From IMG/VR virus record IMGVR_UViG_3300038441_002363, positions 1 through 20,283 of that record: DNA of 20,283 nucleotides. One strand, 5' to 3'. The notes under the pieces were generated by a model. That model was given only the letters and a program-made list of their open reading frames with translations, made no database searches and was not told the DNA's origin. Positions 6,781 through 14,401 of the stretch are shown in pieces. The stretch comes from a virus. The position numbers were made by a program, and so were the translations under genes. Positions within the stretch are counted from its first letter, which is position 1, and the number at the start of each line of letters is the position of its first letter.

Positions 6781-7518
6781 ATGGCCGATAACTACCGCAG
6801 CAGGATGTTTCGGGACGTGGCCCGATACGCCACCCAGCAGCCTGATGGGCGGATCCTCTACTTCGAGAGCGATGGCGTCCAGTCCAGCGAGGGGGAATTG
6901 CCGCCGGGCTCGGACGCAAAGGAGTTGGAGGCGCAGGGCTTCGTGCTCCTCGACACCGACGCCTACGAGCGGACGCGGCAGTCACTCGATCCAATTGCTC
7001 GCGCTGAGAATGCCGAGGCCGATGAGCTTGCCATTGCATTCGACGCCAGCATGGGGCCAAAACCAGGGGGCGACGACATGTACAATGAGAACGAGGACAC
7101 GCTGAACAACCTACTCACCATGAGGGCCGGAGCCGCCCCCTGGGGATCGCAAATGAACGGGCAAGGCGGCGGGATGAATGGCATGGATCCGGAAATGATG
7201 GCCGTGCTGGAGCAGTACATGAACGAGGGCCGCCTTGAGGACCTCTTCACCCCATTTCAACAGCAACAGCAGTTGATCGCCCAGGCACAGCAGGCGCCGC
7301 GCCCGGCCTCGCCGACGGGGGCCGTTCTGGGTGGCCTCTCCCGCGCCATCGGCACAGGTGGGCAGGCGGCACTGAACAAGAAGATGCAGGGGGACGCCTC
7401 CGGCCGCCTGCAGGCCCTCATGGAGATGCGGCAGAAGCAGATGGGCATAAACCCTGAGACTGGACTCATGGCTACCGCCGTAGACGACGCGACGCTGGCC
7501 TCTCTCTTTGGTGGGTGA
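6781..7518 (+). CDS. Putative internal virion / ejection-module protein
   Basis: This is a 245-residue protein. I prefer the ATG at 6781 over a TTG at 6766 because GGAG at 6768-6771 gives proper spacing and the TTG would lack a ribosome site. No enzyme motif is visible. The N-terminal half is acidic and mixed. The central part has many Met, Gln and Gly residues (MNGQGGGMNGMDPEMM), and residues about 158-175 are a Gln/Ala-rich run (QQQQQLIAQAQQA). The C-terminus is a Leu/Met-rich helix. The gene is packed between the S74-like protein (4 nt upstream) and a coiled-coil internal protein (3 nt downstream). The composition fits proteins stored inside capsids and injected with DNA. The role is inferred from context. 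Confidence 0.55.
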   Translation: MADNYRSRMFRDVARYATQQPDGRILYFESDGVQSSEGELPPGSDAKELEAQGFVLLDTDAYERTRQSLDPIARAENAEADELAIAFDASMGPKPGGDDMYNENEDTLNNLLTMRAGAAPWGSQMNGQGGGMNGMDPEMMAVLEQYMNEGRLEDLFTPFQQQQQLIAQAQQAPRPASPTGAVLGGLSRAIGTGGQAALNKKMQGDASGRLQALMEMRQKQMGINPETGLMATAVDDATLASLFGG

Positions 7519-7521
7519 TGC

Positions 7522-8727
7522 ATGGACTTCGCCCTGCCTGTTCCTCTGGATGAGAACGAGACGCCGGAGACGGCGCCCCTAAGCGCTGTTGCGCCCATCA
7601 ATCCACTGATGGCGCTTTTCCTGAAGCAGCAAAAGGAGCAGCAGGAGCGCCAGAGGCGGCAGGAGGAGGCGAATTCCGTCATTCGTGAGGACGTGTCCCG
7701 TCAGCGTGGACAGGCCCAGGCGCTGAGGAATGTGGCGCTGATTTCGTCCTTCGGGGCCAATCCTCTGCTGCGCGGGCTGCAGGACGAAACGGGCAACCAG
7801 GGTGCGCAATTGGAGGGGCTTGCGGCTCGCTCTGAGGTTCGGATTGCCCCTCCCGAGGGGCGCGGTATTGACCCTCTTGGCATTGCCCGCCTCCAGCAAC
7901 TCGCGGAGTACCAGAAGGGGCGGCTTGAACTCGACCACGAGAAGGAAGCACGCCAGAAGGCCGAGGCCGAAGCGAAGAAGGCGGCAGCGGAAGCCAAGGC
8001 AAAGGCCGCGACGGCGAAGGCTGCGGCAAGTGCCGCTGAGAAGGCCAAAAAGGAGGAGGATAAGCGGGCGGAGGTCATGTGGAAGTCTGCGGAGTCCATG
8101 CGCAAGGAATTCTCAAACCTCCCGGACGTGAAGGACTTCACTGAATTCGAGGACTCCTACAAGGGGCTCCAGTCTGCCCTCAAACGCCCGGGTGGCGTGG
8201 GAAGTGCGGCGGCCATCTTCAACTTCATGAAACTGATCGATCCTGGCGTAGCCGTCATGGAAGGTGACGTGGATCGCATTCGCGCGTCGGCGGGACCTGC
8301 GGCCAAGTTCGCCGACCTCTACGAGTACGCCAAGTCCGGCAACACCCTGCCTGACACCGTGCGCAAGGAGTTGGGAGGCATGGCGGACGAACTCTACGGC
8401 ATCCGCAAGGAGCGCCATGATGGACGCCGCAAGCAGTATGAGGGCCTCGCCAAGAAGAGGGGCGTGGATCCGGACAGTGTTCTCCCTCCGGTGTTGTCGC
8501 CTGCCATGGAACCGCCACAGCGCACGCCCGCCCACCAAGCCATGCCTCCAGGCCCCGGAGGCTCACTCCTGCTCGGCCCGCCGCCAACTGCGCCCAAGAC
8601 GGGTGGCAACACGGTGCGCGTGAAGGTGAATGGGCAGGAATTGCCACCCATGCCACGTGCCAACCTGGAAGAGGCGAAGAAGCGCGCGGCCGCCAAGGGC
8701 TACACGCTTGAGGTGATCGATGGCTGA
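7522..8727 (+). CDS. Internal virion (ejection) protein with long coiled coil
   Basis: This is a 401-residue protein. Residues about 30-60 are a Gln/Arg/Glu helix. Residues about 130-190 form an extreme Ala/Lys/Glu-rich helix (KAEAEAKKAAAEAKAKAA) that should be a single long alpha-helix. A conserved-looking globular part follows (about 195-290) with MRKEFSNLPDVKDFTEFEDSYKGLQ, then FNFMKLIDPGVAVMEGDVD. I recognise this pattern from predicted podovirus internal core proteins. The C-terminus is Pro/Gly-rich and ends in a small LysM-unlike beta segment (VRVKVNGQELPPMPRANLEEAKKRAAAKGYTLEVIDG, positions 8614-8724). The last 8 nt overlap the next gene. Injection of such proteins into the cell envelope with the DNA is known for podoviruses; the role here is inferred. 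Confidence 0.6.
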   Translation: MDFALPVPLDENETPETAPLSAVAPINPLMALFLKQQKEQQERQRRQEEANSVIREDVSRQRGQAQALRNVALISSFGANPLLRGLQDETGNQGAQLEGLAARSEVRIAPPEGRGIDPLGIARLQQLAEYQKGRLELDHEKEARQKAEAEAKKAAAEAKAKAATAKAAASAAEKAKKEEDKRAEVMWKSAESMRKEFSNLPDVKDFTEFEDSYKGLQSALKRPGGVGSAAAIFNFMKLIDPGVAVMEGDVDRIRASAGPAAKFADLYEYAKSGNTLPDTVRKELGGMADELYGIRKERHDGRRKQYEGLAKKRGVDPDSVLPPVLSPAMEPPQRTPAHQAMPPGPGGSLLLGPPPTAPKTGGNTVRVKVNGQELPPMPRANLEEAKKRAAAKGYTLEVIDG

Positions 8728-10675
8728 GCCCAAGTCCATCGCCGATGAATTCGCAGACCTCACGGACGCCAAGATCGCTGACGACTTCTCCGATCTACTT
8801 GAGACGCCTGCCACTACTTCGCTCCAGCGCCTCAAGGCTGTTGCGAAGCAGCGCCCACCCGCCAAGGACCCCGGCTTTCTCTCCACTGTGGGACATGGCC
8901 TCCTCCAGGGATTCTTCAAGGGAGGCTCGGACGAGGCGGTTGGCGGACTCACGAGAGCGGGTGTTTCCCCGGGCGCCGGTGCGGCATGGCGCATGCCAGA
9001 CGGTTCCGAGGTACCCCTCAACACGGGATGGGACGTATACCGAGCCGGACGGGACACGGAACGCGAGACGTTGCGAGGTGCGAGAGAGAACAGGCCGAAG
9101 ACGGCTTTCGCCGCCGAGTTCCTCGGGGACCTTGCCTCTGATGCAGTGCTCAGTGGACTGGGCGTACCGGGCGTGGGCAACCGCGCCTATAACGTTGGCA
9201 CTGGCATGCTCTCTGGGCTGCTCGGTAGCGAGGCGGAACTCACGCCGGACAAGGCCACTGGCGATGATGTCTTACGCGCCGGTTTGGCAACGGCTCTTGG
9301 CGGGGCTGCTGGTGATCTCGGGACCACCATTGGCGAAGGCGCGTCGCGCGCCACGCCTGCCATGCTACGCGCAGCGCGCGGGTGGCTGGAGCGGCGCGGC
9401 ATCAACCTCGGCCGCCGCGCGCTCATGTCTGGGTCACAGCAACTCGCCGGAACGGTGCCAGTTTCCGACGATGCCGTGCGCGAAGCACTGGCCTCTGGCG
9501 CAATCCTCCCATTCGGCACGACCCAAGGCGCGGCACAACGATTGGAGAGGTCGGCGGAGCATTGGGGCCGGACATACGGGGCCACACTCCAGCGCCTTGA
9601 GGAGTTGGGAGTGCGGGGGCCCGATGCCGAGGCCCTGGCGCGTAGGCTCATTGCCGAGGGTGATGAAGAGGCCGCTGTTGCCGGGGCCAACACCGCCGTG
9701 CCGAACGTGTTTTATGGCAACGCGGACGCCATTGAGAGCAAAGTGCTGGAGCCTAGGGCGCTAGATGTCTTCGCGCGCCTTCGCTTGGCCCAGATGGGCG
9801 TTACGCCAACCACTACCTCATCGGCTGTGCGGAATGCTGGCGGCGTGTTCGACGACATTCTCAGCGGGACGGCTGTGCCTCAGAACTCCAGCAAGGAGGA
9901 GGCGCTTGCGGCACTTCGACGCCTTCGCCTCGCCCAGGCAGGAGTGACACCGCCACCAGCGGCACCAGCGGCCAAGGAGGTATCGCCGCAGGCTCCACCA
10001 CGGCTCGTGGAATTGCCGGACCGCCCTGCCGACCTGCCGCTTTCTCAAGCGGAAGGCCTCAAGCGGACGCTCCAGGGTGAGGCAAAGTACGGTAGGATCG
10101 AGGACACACCCGTCAATGAGGCGAAGCGTCGCGTCGCCAGTATGATGCGACAGGCCATCGAGGACAAAGTGGACGAGGCGGCCTTGACTGCGGCCCCGGG
10201 TTCTGAACTGGACGCCATGACGGGCGCCTTCATGCCTGTAAAGCAGCGCCTCTCGCGAACTCTTGCGGCTTCAGAGGCAGCCGACAAGGGCGCGGCAGCA
10301 GCGGCGAAGCGCGCCGGACTCAGTCTCACCGACTACCTCTGGGGCCTTGGCGCTGGCGGCGCAGGTCTGCTTGGAGGAGGCGGCGGGGGTGGCATGCTAG
10401 GCGCAGGCGCCGCGATGCTTGGACACCGCTTCCTGCGCAATCGTGGACCGTCCACTGGCGCGGCAACGGCCTATTGGGCGTCTCGCCTTGCTGGCGCTGG
10501 CGCCAATGCCGCTGCCGCAAACCCTTCTGCCACGAGAAAACTGGAAAGCCTTGCCGCATCCAAGATGCTAGGTGACCAACTGGCTCCTGTGGCGGAGGAG
10601 AACCAAGGCCGGGCCGTGCAGTCGGCCATTTCTCGCTACCTCTCTCGAATCAACGCCGCCCAGGAGAACCCATGA
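8720..10675 (+). CDS. Large internal virion / DNA-ejection protein
   Basis: This 651-residue protein is the largest in the window. It opens with MAEPKSIADEF, which closely resembles the first residues of the scaffold candidate (MAESKSIADHL). Residues about 50-200 are Gly/Ala-rich with amphipathic, membrane-active-looking segments (GHGLLQGFFKGGSDEAVGGL, LGDLASDAVLSGLGVPGVG). The middle is helical. An 11-residue element R-L-R-L-A-Q-[MA]-G-V-T-P is duplicated at residues 353-363 and 401-411. Residues about 534-575 are a very Gly-rich hydrophobic stretch (GAGGAGLLGGGGGGGMLGAGA) that could insert into membranes. No transglycosylase Glu motif was recognised. The position at the end of the internal-protein block supports a role in DNA ejection through the envelope; this is inferred. 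The stop overlaps the next ATG. Confidence 0.6.
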   Translation: MAEPKSIADEFADLTDAKIADDFSDLLETPATTSLQRLKAVAKQRPPAKDPGFLSTVGHGLLQGFFKGGSDEAVGGLTRAGVSPGAGAAWRMPDGSEVPLNTGWDVYRAGRDTERETLRGARENRPKTAFAAEFLGDLASDAVLSGLGVPGVGNRAYNVGTGMLSGLLGSEAELTPDKATGDDVLRAGLATALGGAAGDLGTTIGEGASRATPAMLRAARGWLERRGINLGRRALMSGSQQLAGTVPVSDDAVREALASGAILPFGTTQGAAQRLERSAEHWGRTYGATLQRLEELGVRGPDAEALARRLIAEGDEEAAVAGANTAVPNVFYGNADAIESKVLEPRALDVFARLRLAQMGVTPTTTSSAVRNAGGVFDDILSGTAVPQNSSKEEALAALRRLRLAQAGVTPPPAAPAAKEVSPQAPPRLVELPDRPADLPLSQAEGLKRTLQGEAKYGRIEDTPVNEAKRRVASMMRQAIEDKVDEAALTAAPGSELDAMTGAFMPVKQRLSRTLAASEAADKGAAAAAKRAGLSLTDYLWGLGAGGAGLLGGGGGGGMLGAGAAMLGHRFLRNRGPSTGAATAYWASRLAGAGANAAAANPSATRKLESLAASKMLGDQLAPVAEENQGRAVQSAISRYLSRINAAQENP

Positions 10676-10998
10676 CGCGATTTGGAATAATCCTCTGCCT
10701 GCTGGCGCTGCCTGCCATGGCGGCGGACTACGACACCGTGCCGGTCCTCACCTCGGCTACCAACGTCACGTCCGGACTCTCAAGCCAGACCGCCTATAAG
10801 ACGATCCTTGTGGAGAACGGCGGGAGCAACGCGATCTACTGCTCGCGGAATCCCAGCGTCACCACTGACGATGGACACGAGGTTGCCGCAGGCGACGCGC
10901 GCTCCTTCCCGTACGACGGTCCGCTCTACTGTATTTGCTCCGTCGCCCAGACGGGCACCGCGCGAAACCACACCATTATCTGGGGGAGTTACCAGTGA
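10672..10998 (+). CDS. Small exported phage protein, beta-rich, signal peptide
   Basis: This 108-residue protein starts in an ATGA overlap with the internal-protein gene. The first 18 residues are a clear signal peptide: basic MTR, hydrophobic FGIILCLLALP, and an A-M-A cleavage site before ADYD. The mature part is short, Thr/Ser/Gly-rich and probably a beta-sandwich, with NAIYCSRNPSVTTDDG and PLYCICSV. Three mature cysteines (in YCSR and YCICS) fit an oxidising periplasm. Similar SNAIYC-type folds occur in phage fibre or head-spike proteins, but those normally lack signal peptides. It is first of three overlapping genes that all carry export signals. The function is unknown; an exported fibre-like domain is a possible reading. 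Confidence 0.62.
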   Translation: MTRFGIILCLLALPAMAADYDTVPVLTSATNVTSGLSSQTAYKTILVENGGSNAIYCSRNPSVTTDDGHEVAAGDARSFPYDGPLYCICSVAQTGTARNHTIIWGSYQ

Positions 10999-11630
10999 CG
11001 CGCCGCGCATCAGCGCTTCTTGCCGGTGTGGTGCTGACGGGCCTCAGCGGAATTGGCGCCGCCATCTTTTCGTCCGTCGGCGCCACCGCTAACCCGTTCT
11101 CCGGTCCATTTGGTAGCAGCGGCGGTGGGTCCAGCGTCGTGCGGACGGGTGAGGATTTTGTGCGCGTTGGACTCGGCGAGGATGTCTCGTACGAGCACGT
11201 TACCATCACAGGTACGTCGTCGTCTGCCGACGCACTGACGATCCTTAGTGGACGCATCCGAATGGCACCAAGCACCGTGAGCTCCGGCGCGATCTTCTAC
11301 TTCGACCCGTCCATTGGATTTGTGCTCAATGGCCAACTCAACATCGCCCCAGGCGGGCCTGTTTTCGCCGACTACCTGCTGCCGCGCCAGAACAGCCTCC
11401 CTGTGACGGTTGGAGACTCGGACGGCACCGTGTTCGCCTGCCAATCGTCCCCGGGCACATGCGATGCCGCGCACAAGGGAGCAGTGCTGTGCGTGAATGA
11501 GTCCGCAACAAGTGCCACCCGTCTCTGTAGGTGCATTCTCACGGCCAGTGGAGGGGACTACCGCTGGTTGAACATGGACACCGCCACTAGGGGCTCAACC
11601 ACAACCGACTGTCCGGACACCGCGCCATGA
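10995..11630 (+). CDS. Exported Cys-rich fibre-like protein
   Basis: This is a 211-residue protein. The GTG at 10995 lies in a GTGA overlap with the previous gene and is preceded by GGGGGAG at a good distance. The longer frame from 10935 is inside that gene. The N-terminus (TRRASALLAGVVLTGLSGIG) is a basic start followed by a hydrophobic stretch, so it is a signal peptide or anchor. The rest is beta-rich with Gly/Ser linkers. The last ~75 residues contain six cysteines (ACQSSPGTC, VLCVN, RLCRCIL, DCPD) and end in DYRWLNMDT. This resembles C-terminal head or knob domains of phage fibres. The combination with a signal sequence suggests a disulfide-stabilised protein displayed on, or secreted across, the membrane. 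The role is inferred. Confidence 0.6.
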   Translation: MTRRASALLAGVVLTGLSGIGAAIFSSVGATANPFSGPFGSSGGGSSVVRTGEDFVRVGLGEDVSYEHVTITGTSSSADALTILSGRIRMAPSTVSSGAIFYFDPSIGFVLNGQLNIAPGGPVFADYLLPRQNSLPVTVGDSDGTVFACQSSPGTCDAAHKGAVLCVNESATSATRLCRCILTASGGDYRWLNMDTATRGSTTTDCPDTAP

Positions 11631-12247
11631 AATGCTCCACAATCGCCGCCGTAGCACTGTGCCTCACAACGATGAGCGCCGAAGCCGCACAGCGCCGCGC
11701 CTGGGTGGCCGTGGGTGATTCGATCACCTATGGGTACGCCCATGATGCAACCCCATATCCAGTGCGCCTCTCCGAGTTGCTCGGGGTGCCGGTTGCCAAC
11801 ATGGGCATCGGCGGAGACACGGCTGCCAACATCAACACGCGGTTCACCTCCTACGCACTCCCATATCCGTACAAGGGCGTCATCATCGAGGAGTGCCTCA
11901 ATGATCTGATCGCCGGAACCTCTGCGACGACGTGCTGGGAAGCAACAGCGACGGCAGTGGATGCGGCTCTCGCTGAGGGCTTCCTCGTCGTCCTCGTCAC
12001 CGCCATCCCCTGCGGGAATTACGTGGGGTGGAACGGCACCAAGGAGACGGAGAGGGGAGTTTACAACCTCAACGTGCGAACAAAGGCCGAGTCTGACCCC
12101 GCCCACATCTTCCTTGTGGACCTCGACGAGGTGGTGTCAGACGACGGAACCACGATCAAGGCCGCCTACGATTATGGTGACGGACTCCACTTGGACGGCG
12201 ACGGAATGCAGGCGCTGGCGCAAGCGGTGGCCGACGCGATTCAGTGA
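11627..12247 (+). CDS. Exported SGNH (GDSL-type) hydrolase / acyl esterase
   Basis: This 206-residue protein starts in an ATGA overlap. Residues 1-20 form a signal peptide ending AEA. The SGNH blocks are visible. Block I is VGDSITYG with the nucleophilic Ser. Block II is NMGIGGDT with the oxyanion Gly. Block III is EECLNDL, which has the Asn but lacks the usual Gly of GxND. Block V is DGLHLDGDG with the Asp/His pair D-x-x-H. The protein is therefore expected to be an active serine esterase that removes acyl groups, often O-acetyl, from glycans. The substrate is unknown. Export points to the periplasm or cell surface, where LPS, capsule or peptidoglycan acetyl groups would be candidates. Alternatively it is a virion enzyme that borrowed a secreted host gene. 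Confidence 0.82.
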   Translation: MKCSTIAAVALCLTTMSAEAAQRRAWVAVGDSITYGYAHDATPYPVRLSELLGVPVANMGIGGDTAANINTRFTSYALPYPYKGVIIEECLNDLIAGTSATTCWEATATAVDAALAEGFLVVLVTAIPCGNYVGWNGTKETERGVYNLNVRTKAESDPAHIFLVDLDEVVSDDGTTIKAAYDYGDGLHLDGDGMQALAQAVADAIQ

Positions 12248-12267
12248 GGACTGCCTAGGCCCACACC

Positions 12268-13860
12268 ATGCCCCGCCGCCCCGTCCCCGCCACCGCGCAG
12301 ACCATGGCTTTCCCGGCACCCATCGGTGGACTCAACACCGTGGCCACGGGCACGGCCATGCCGCCAGAGGATTGCGCCCTGGTGTGGAACCTCATCCCCG
12401 CTGAGTCCGGCCTGCGCGGCCGGTTGGGGTACCGGGAGTGGTGCACGGGCCTCACGGGCAGCACCAATGACAGGGTGCGCTCCCTCATGGCCTTTGCGGG
12501 GAGTGAGCCCTCTCTCAACCGCCTCTTCGCCACGACGGACACAGGCATCTACGCTGTTACCACTTCCTCCGGTTCGCCCAGTACCGCCTACTCGTTTGCC
12601 GTCTCCTCGGGGGATGCAGGGTATGGCGTTTTTCGGGTGGTGGTTACCTCTGGCGGGCACTTCGGCCTGTACTGCGACGAGGTGAATGGCCTGCACGTCT
12701 ACACCCAAACGGGGAGCAGTTGGGCCGCAGTGCCCATGGGGGGAAGCCCGGGACAGATTGCCAACGTGGACCCGGACAGCCTCGTGCACGTCACCGTCTT
12801 CAAGCGACGGATCTGGTTCACGGAGAGGGACACAGCATCCGCATGGTACCTCTCTGCAGACGCCATTTATGGCACCGCCACGGAATTCAATTTCGGCACC
12901 CAATTTCGCCAAGGCGGGCACCTCGTTGGCCTCTACAACTGGAGCTACGACGGCGGTGCGGGCATGGATGATGCCCTTGTCGCCATCTCCTCGGGTGGGG
13001 ACGTGGTGGTGTGCCAGGGGTTGGACCCGTCGGACCCAGACTCGTTCAACGTGAGGGGCGTGTGGACTATTGCTCCGCCCCCCAAGGGCCGTGAAATTGC
13101 CTATGAGGTGGGTGGTGATCTCTGGATCCTCTCTGGCAATGGGGTGATCCCCATTTCCCGCCTCGTGGTGGGTTCGGACAAGGCGTACGAGACGGCGAAG
13201 ATCTCCAACCTATTCAACGCCCTCATGCTCACTCGACGGCAGGCACGCGGTTGGAGCATGCGCCTGCACCCCGAGGACAACGCTCTCCTGGTGCTGTACC
13301 CGGACTATTCTACGGAAACCGGCCAGTGCCTCGCCCAGAGCCAAGCAACACGTGGGTGGTTTCGCTACCGCAACCTGCCCATGCACTGCGCCGCTGTCTG
13401 GGAGGGGAGGCTGCATTTCGGGACGCTGGATGGGCGCGTGTGCGTGGCGCGGGACTACTTGGACAACGTAGGGCGAGCCGATCTAAGCACCTATGAGCGC
13501 GTGGACTGCACCCTCATTCCTGCCTTCCAGCGCGCGAGAGGGAACCGCGTTTCCCTCAAGCAGATTCGGGCCCTCATTCTCACGGATGGCGCTACGCCCA
13601 ACGTGAGGCTGGAGGCCCGGTACGACATGGACTTGAGCGAACTCACGGAGCCGGAGGAGTCCGTCAGTACCGCCCCCAACATTTGGGATACGGCCATTTG
13701 GGATAGCGACGTGTGGGGCGGGGATTCGGCAAGCGTCAACCCTCTCCAGGGCGCCCTGAGCATAGGGCACTCGGCTTCTGCCGCCATCCGCCTCCAACCC
13801 CTCGGCCGCACCACTCTTGTCCAGTTGGAAGCCCAATACGAGGTAGGAGGATTCCTGTAA
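12268..13860 (+). CDS. Tail tube / hub-like structural protein
   Basis: This is a 530-residue protein. It begins, after a short leader, with AFPAPIGGLNTVATGTAMPPEDCALVWN. This opening is characteristic of a large podovirus tail protein family related to tail tubular protein B or tail hubs. Repeated beta-propeller-like blades follow, for example LFATTDTGIYAVT, FGLYCDEVNGLHVYTQ, VFKRRIWFTE, DALVAISSGGDVVVCQG and GRLHFGTLDGRVCVA. NIWDTAIWDSDVW near residue 475 is a Trp-Asp pattern I also recall from this family. The start is not certain: ATG 12268 lacks a good ribosome site and ATG 12304, just before AFPAP, lacks one too. A 20-nt gap separates it from the esterase. It should sit below the adaptor in the short tail. 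Confidence 0.78.
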   Translation: MPRRPVPATAQTMAFPAPIGGLNTVATGTAMPPEDCALVWNLIPAESGLRGRLGYREWCTGLTGSTNDRVRSLMAFAGSEPSLNRLFATTDTGIYAVTTSSGSPSTAYSFAVSSGDAGYGVFRVVVTSGGHFGLYCDEVNGLHVYTQTGSSWAAVPMGGSPGQIANVDPDSLVHVTVFKRRIWFTERDTASAWYLSADAIYGTATEFNFGTQFRQGGHLVGLYNWSYDGGAGMDDALVAISSGGDVVVCQGLDPSDPDSFNVRGVWTIAPPPKGREIAYEVGGDLWILSGNGVIPISRLVVGSDKAYETAKISNLFNALMLTRRQARGWSMRLHPEDNALLVLYPDYSTETGQCLAQSQATRGWFRYRNLPMHCAAVWEGRLHFGTLDGRVCVARDYLDNVGRADLSTYERVDCTLIPAFQRARGNRVSLKQIRALILTDGATPNVRLEARYDMDLSELTEPEESVSTAPNIWDTAIWDSDVWGGDSASVNPLQGALSIGHSASAAIRLQPLGRTTLVQLEAQYEVGGFL

Positions 13861-14339
13861 TGCCGACCCCAGCGCCTATTCCTCCGCCTCAACGTCACGA
13901 GCCAACCACCATCACCATGAAGGGCCTCAAGGTAGTAATCCCCACGGCCGCCATTGTCTTCGTGGCGCTGGCTATTACGCCGGGGCTTGCCTACCTCGTG
14001 GTGCCCAAGGGCGCACCGCTGGAGGCTGGCCCTGCGCCGCTCCCCGTGCCTCAGGTGCCGCTGCTCTCCTCCACGCCAGCCGCGCTGCCCATGTTGGCAA
14101 TGGCGCTGCCAGGGAAATTGCCCCCGCCCGGCCCGAACCAACTGCGCGCGGGACAATGCGATCCTGAGCGGGCGCAGGTGGAGATCAACAACGGCTGTTG
14201 GGTGCGTACGGAAACCCCACCGCCGTGCCCCAAGGGCAAGCAATGGGAGCACGAGGGCCGGTGCTGGCTGCCCGTGGCGGAGGCCAAGCCCGTGCCGACG
14301 ACAGGAGAGCCGCGAACGGCAGGGATCGCGGACCCATGA
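13860..14339 (+). CDS. Membrane-anchored Cys/Trp-rich protein resembling myxobacterial kinase-linked domain
   Basis: This 159-residue protein has its ATG overlapping the previous stop (TAATG). Residues about 21-45 are one hydrophobic membrane segment (LKVVIPTAAIVFVALAI), preceded by a short cytosolic Pro-rich part. A Pro/Ala/Leu-rich linker follows. The C-terminal domain has the pattern C-x(11)-NGCW-V...PPCPKG-x-x-WEHEGRCWLPV. I associate this pattern with short modules encoded with Ser/Thr protein kinases in myxobacteria, where the function is unknown. Finding it in a tail gene block is odd and may mark uptake of host DNA. Topology predicts the Cys domain outside the cytoplasm, where disulfides can form. 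A spanin-like or signalling role cannot be proven. A long hairpin starts 9 nt after the stop. Confidence 0.6.
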   Translation: MPTPAPIPPPQRHEPTTITMKGLKVVIPTAAIVFVALAITPGLAYLVVPKGAPLEAGPAPLPVPQVPLLSSTPAALPMLAMALPGKLPPPGPNQLRAGQCDPERAQVEINNGCWVRTETPPPCPKGKQWEHEGRCWLPVAEAKPVPTTGEPRTAGIADP

Positions 14340-14347
14340 AAGACGAA

Positions 14348-14379
14348 GGGCCCGGCTGCCTACGACGGCGGCCGAGCCC
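14348..14379 (+). terminator. Long GC-rich hairpin ending the tail operon
   Basis: The arms 14348-14360 and 14367-14379 pair over 13 positions, with one mismatch and one G-T pair, around a TACGAC loop. The hairpin lies directly after the last plus-strand gene of the operon and before a convergent minus-strand gene, as expected of a terminator. The nearest T-run (GGTTTTG) is about 12 nt beyond the stem, so it is imperfect as an intrinsic terminator. It may serve both strands. Confidence 0.6.
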
Positions 14380-14401
14380 CTGCTGCTCCGGTTTTGAATC
14401 T

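Noticed and set aside
12241-12921. 226-codon open frame on the minus strand opposite the tail hub gene
   Set aside because: It is a shadow of the hub gene; no start signals and no domain.
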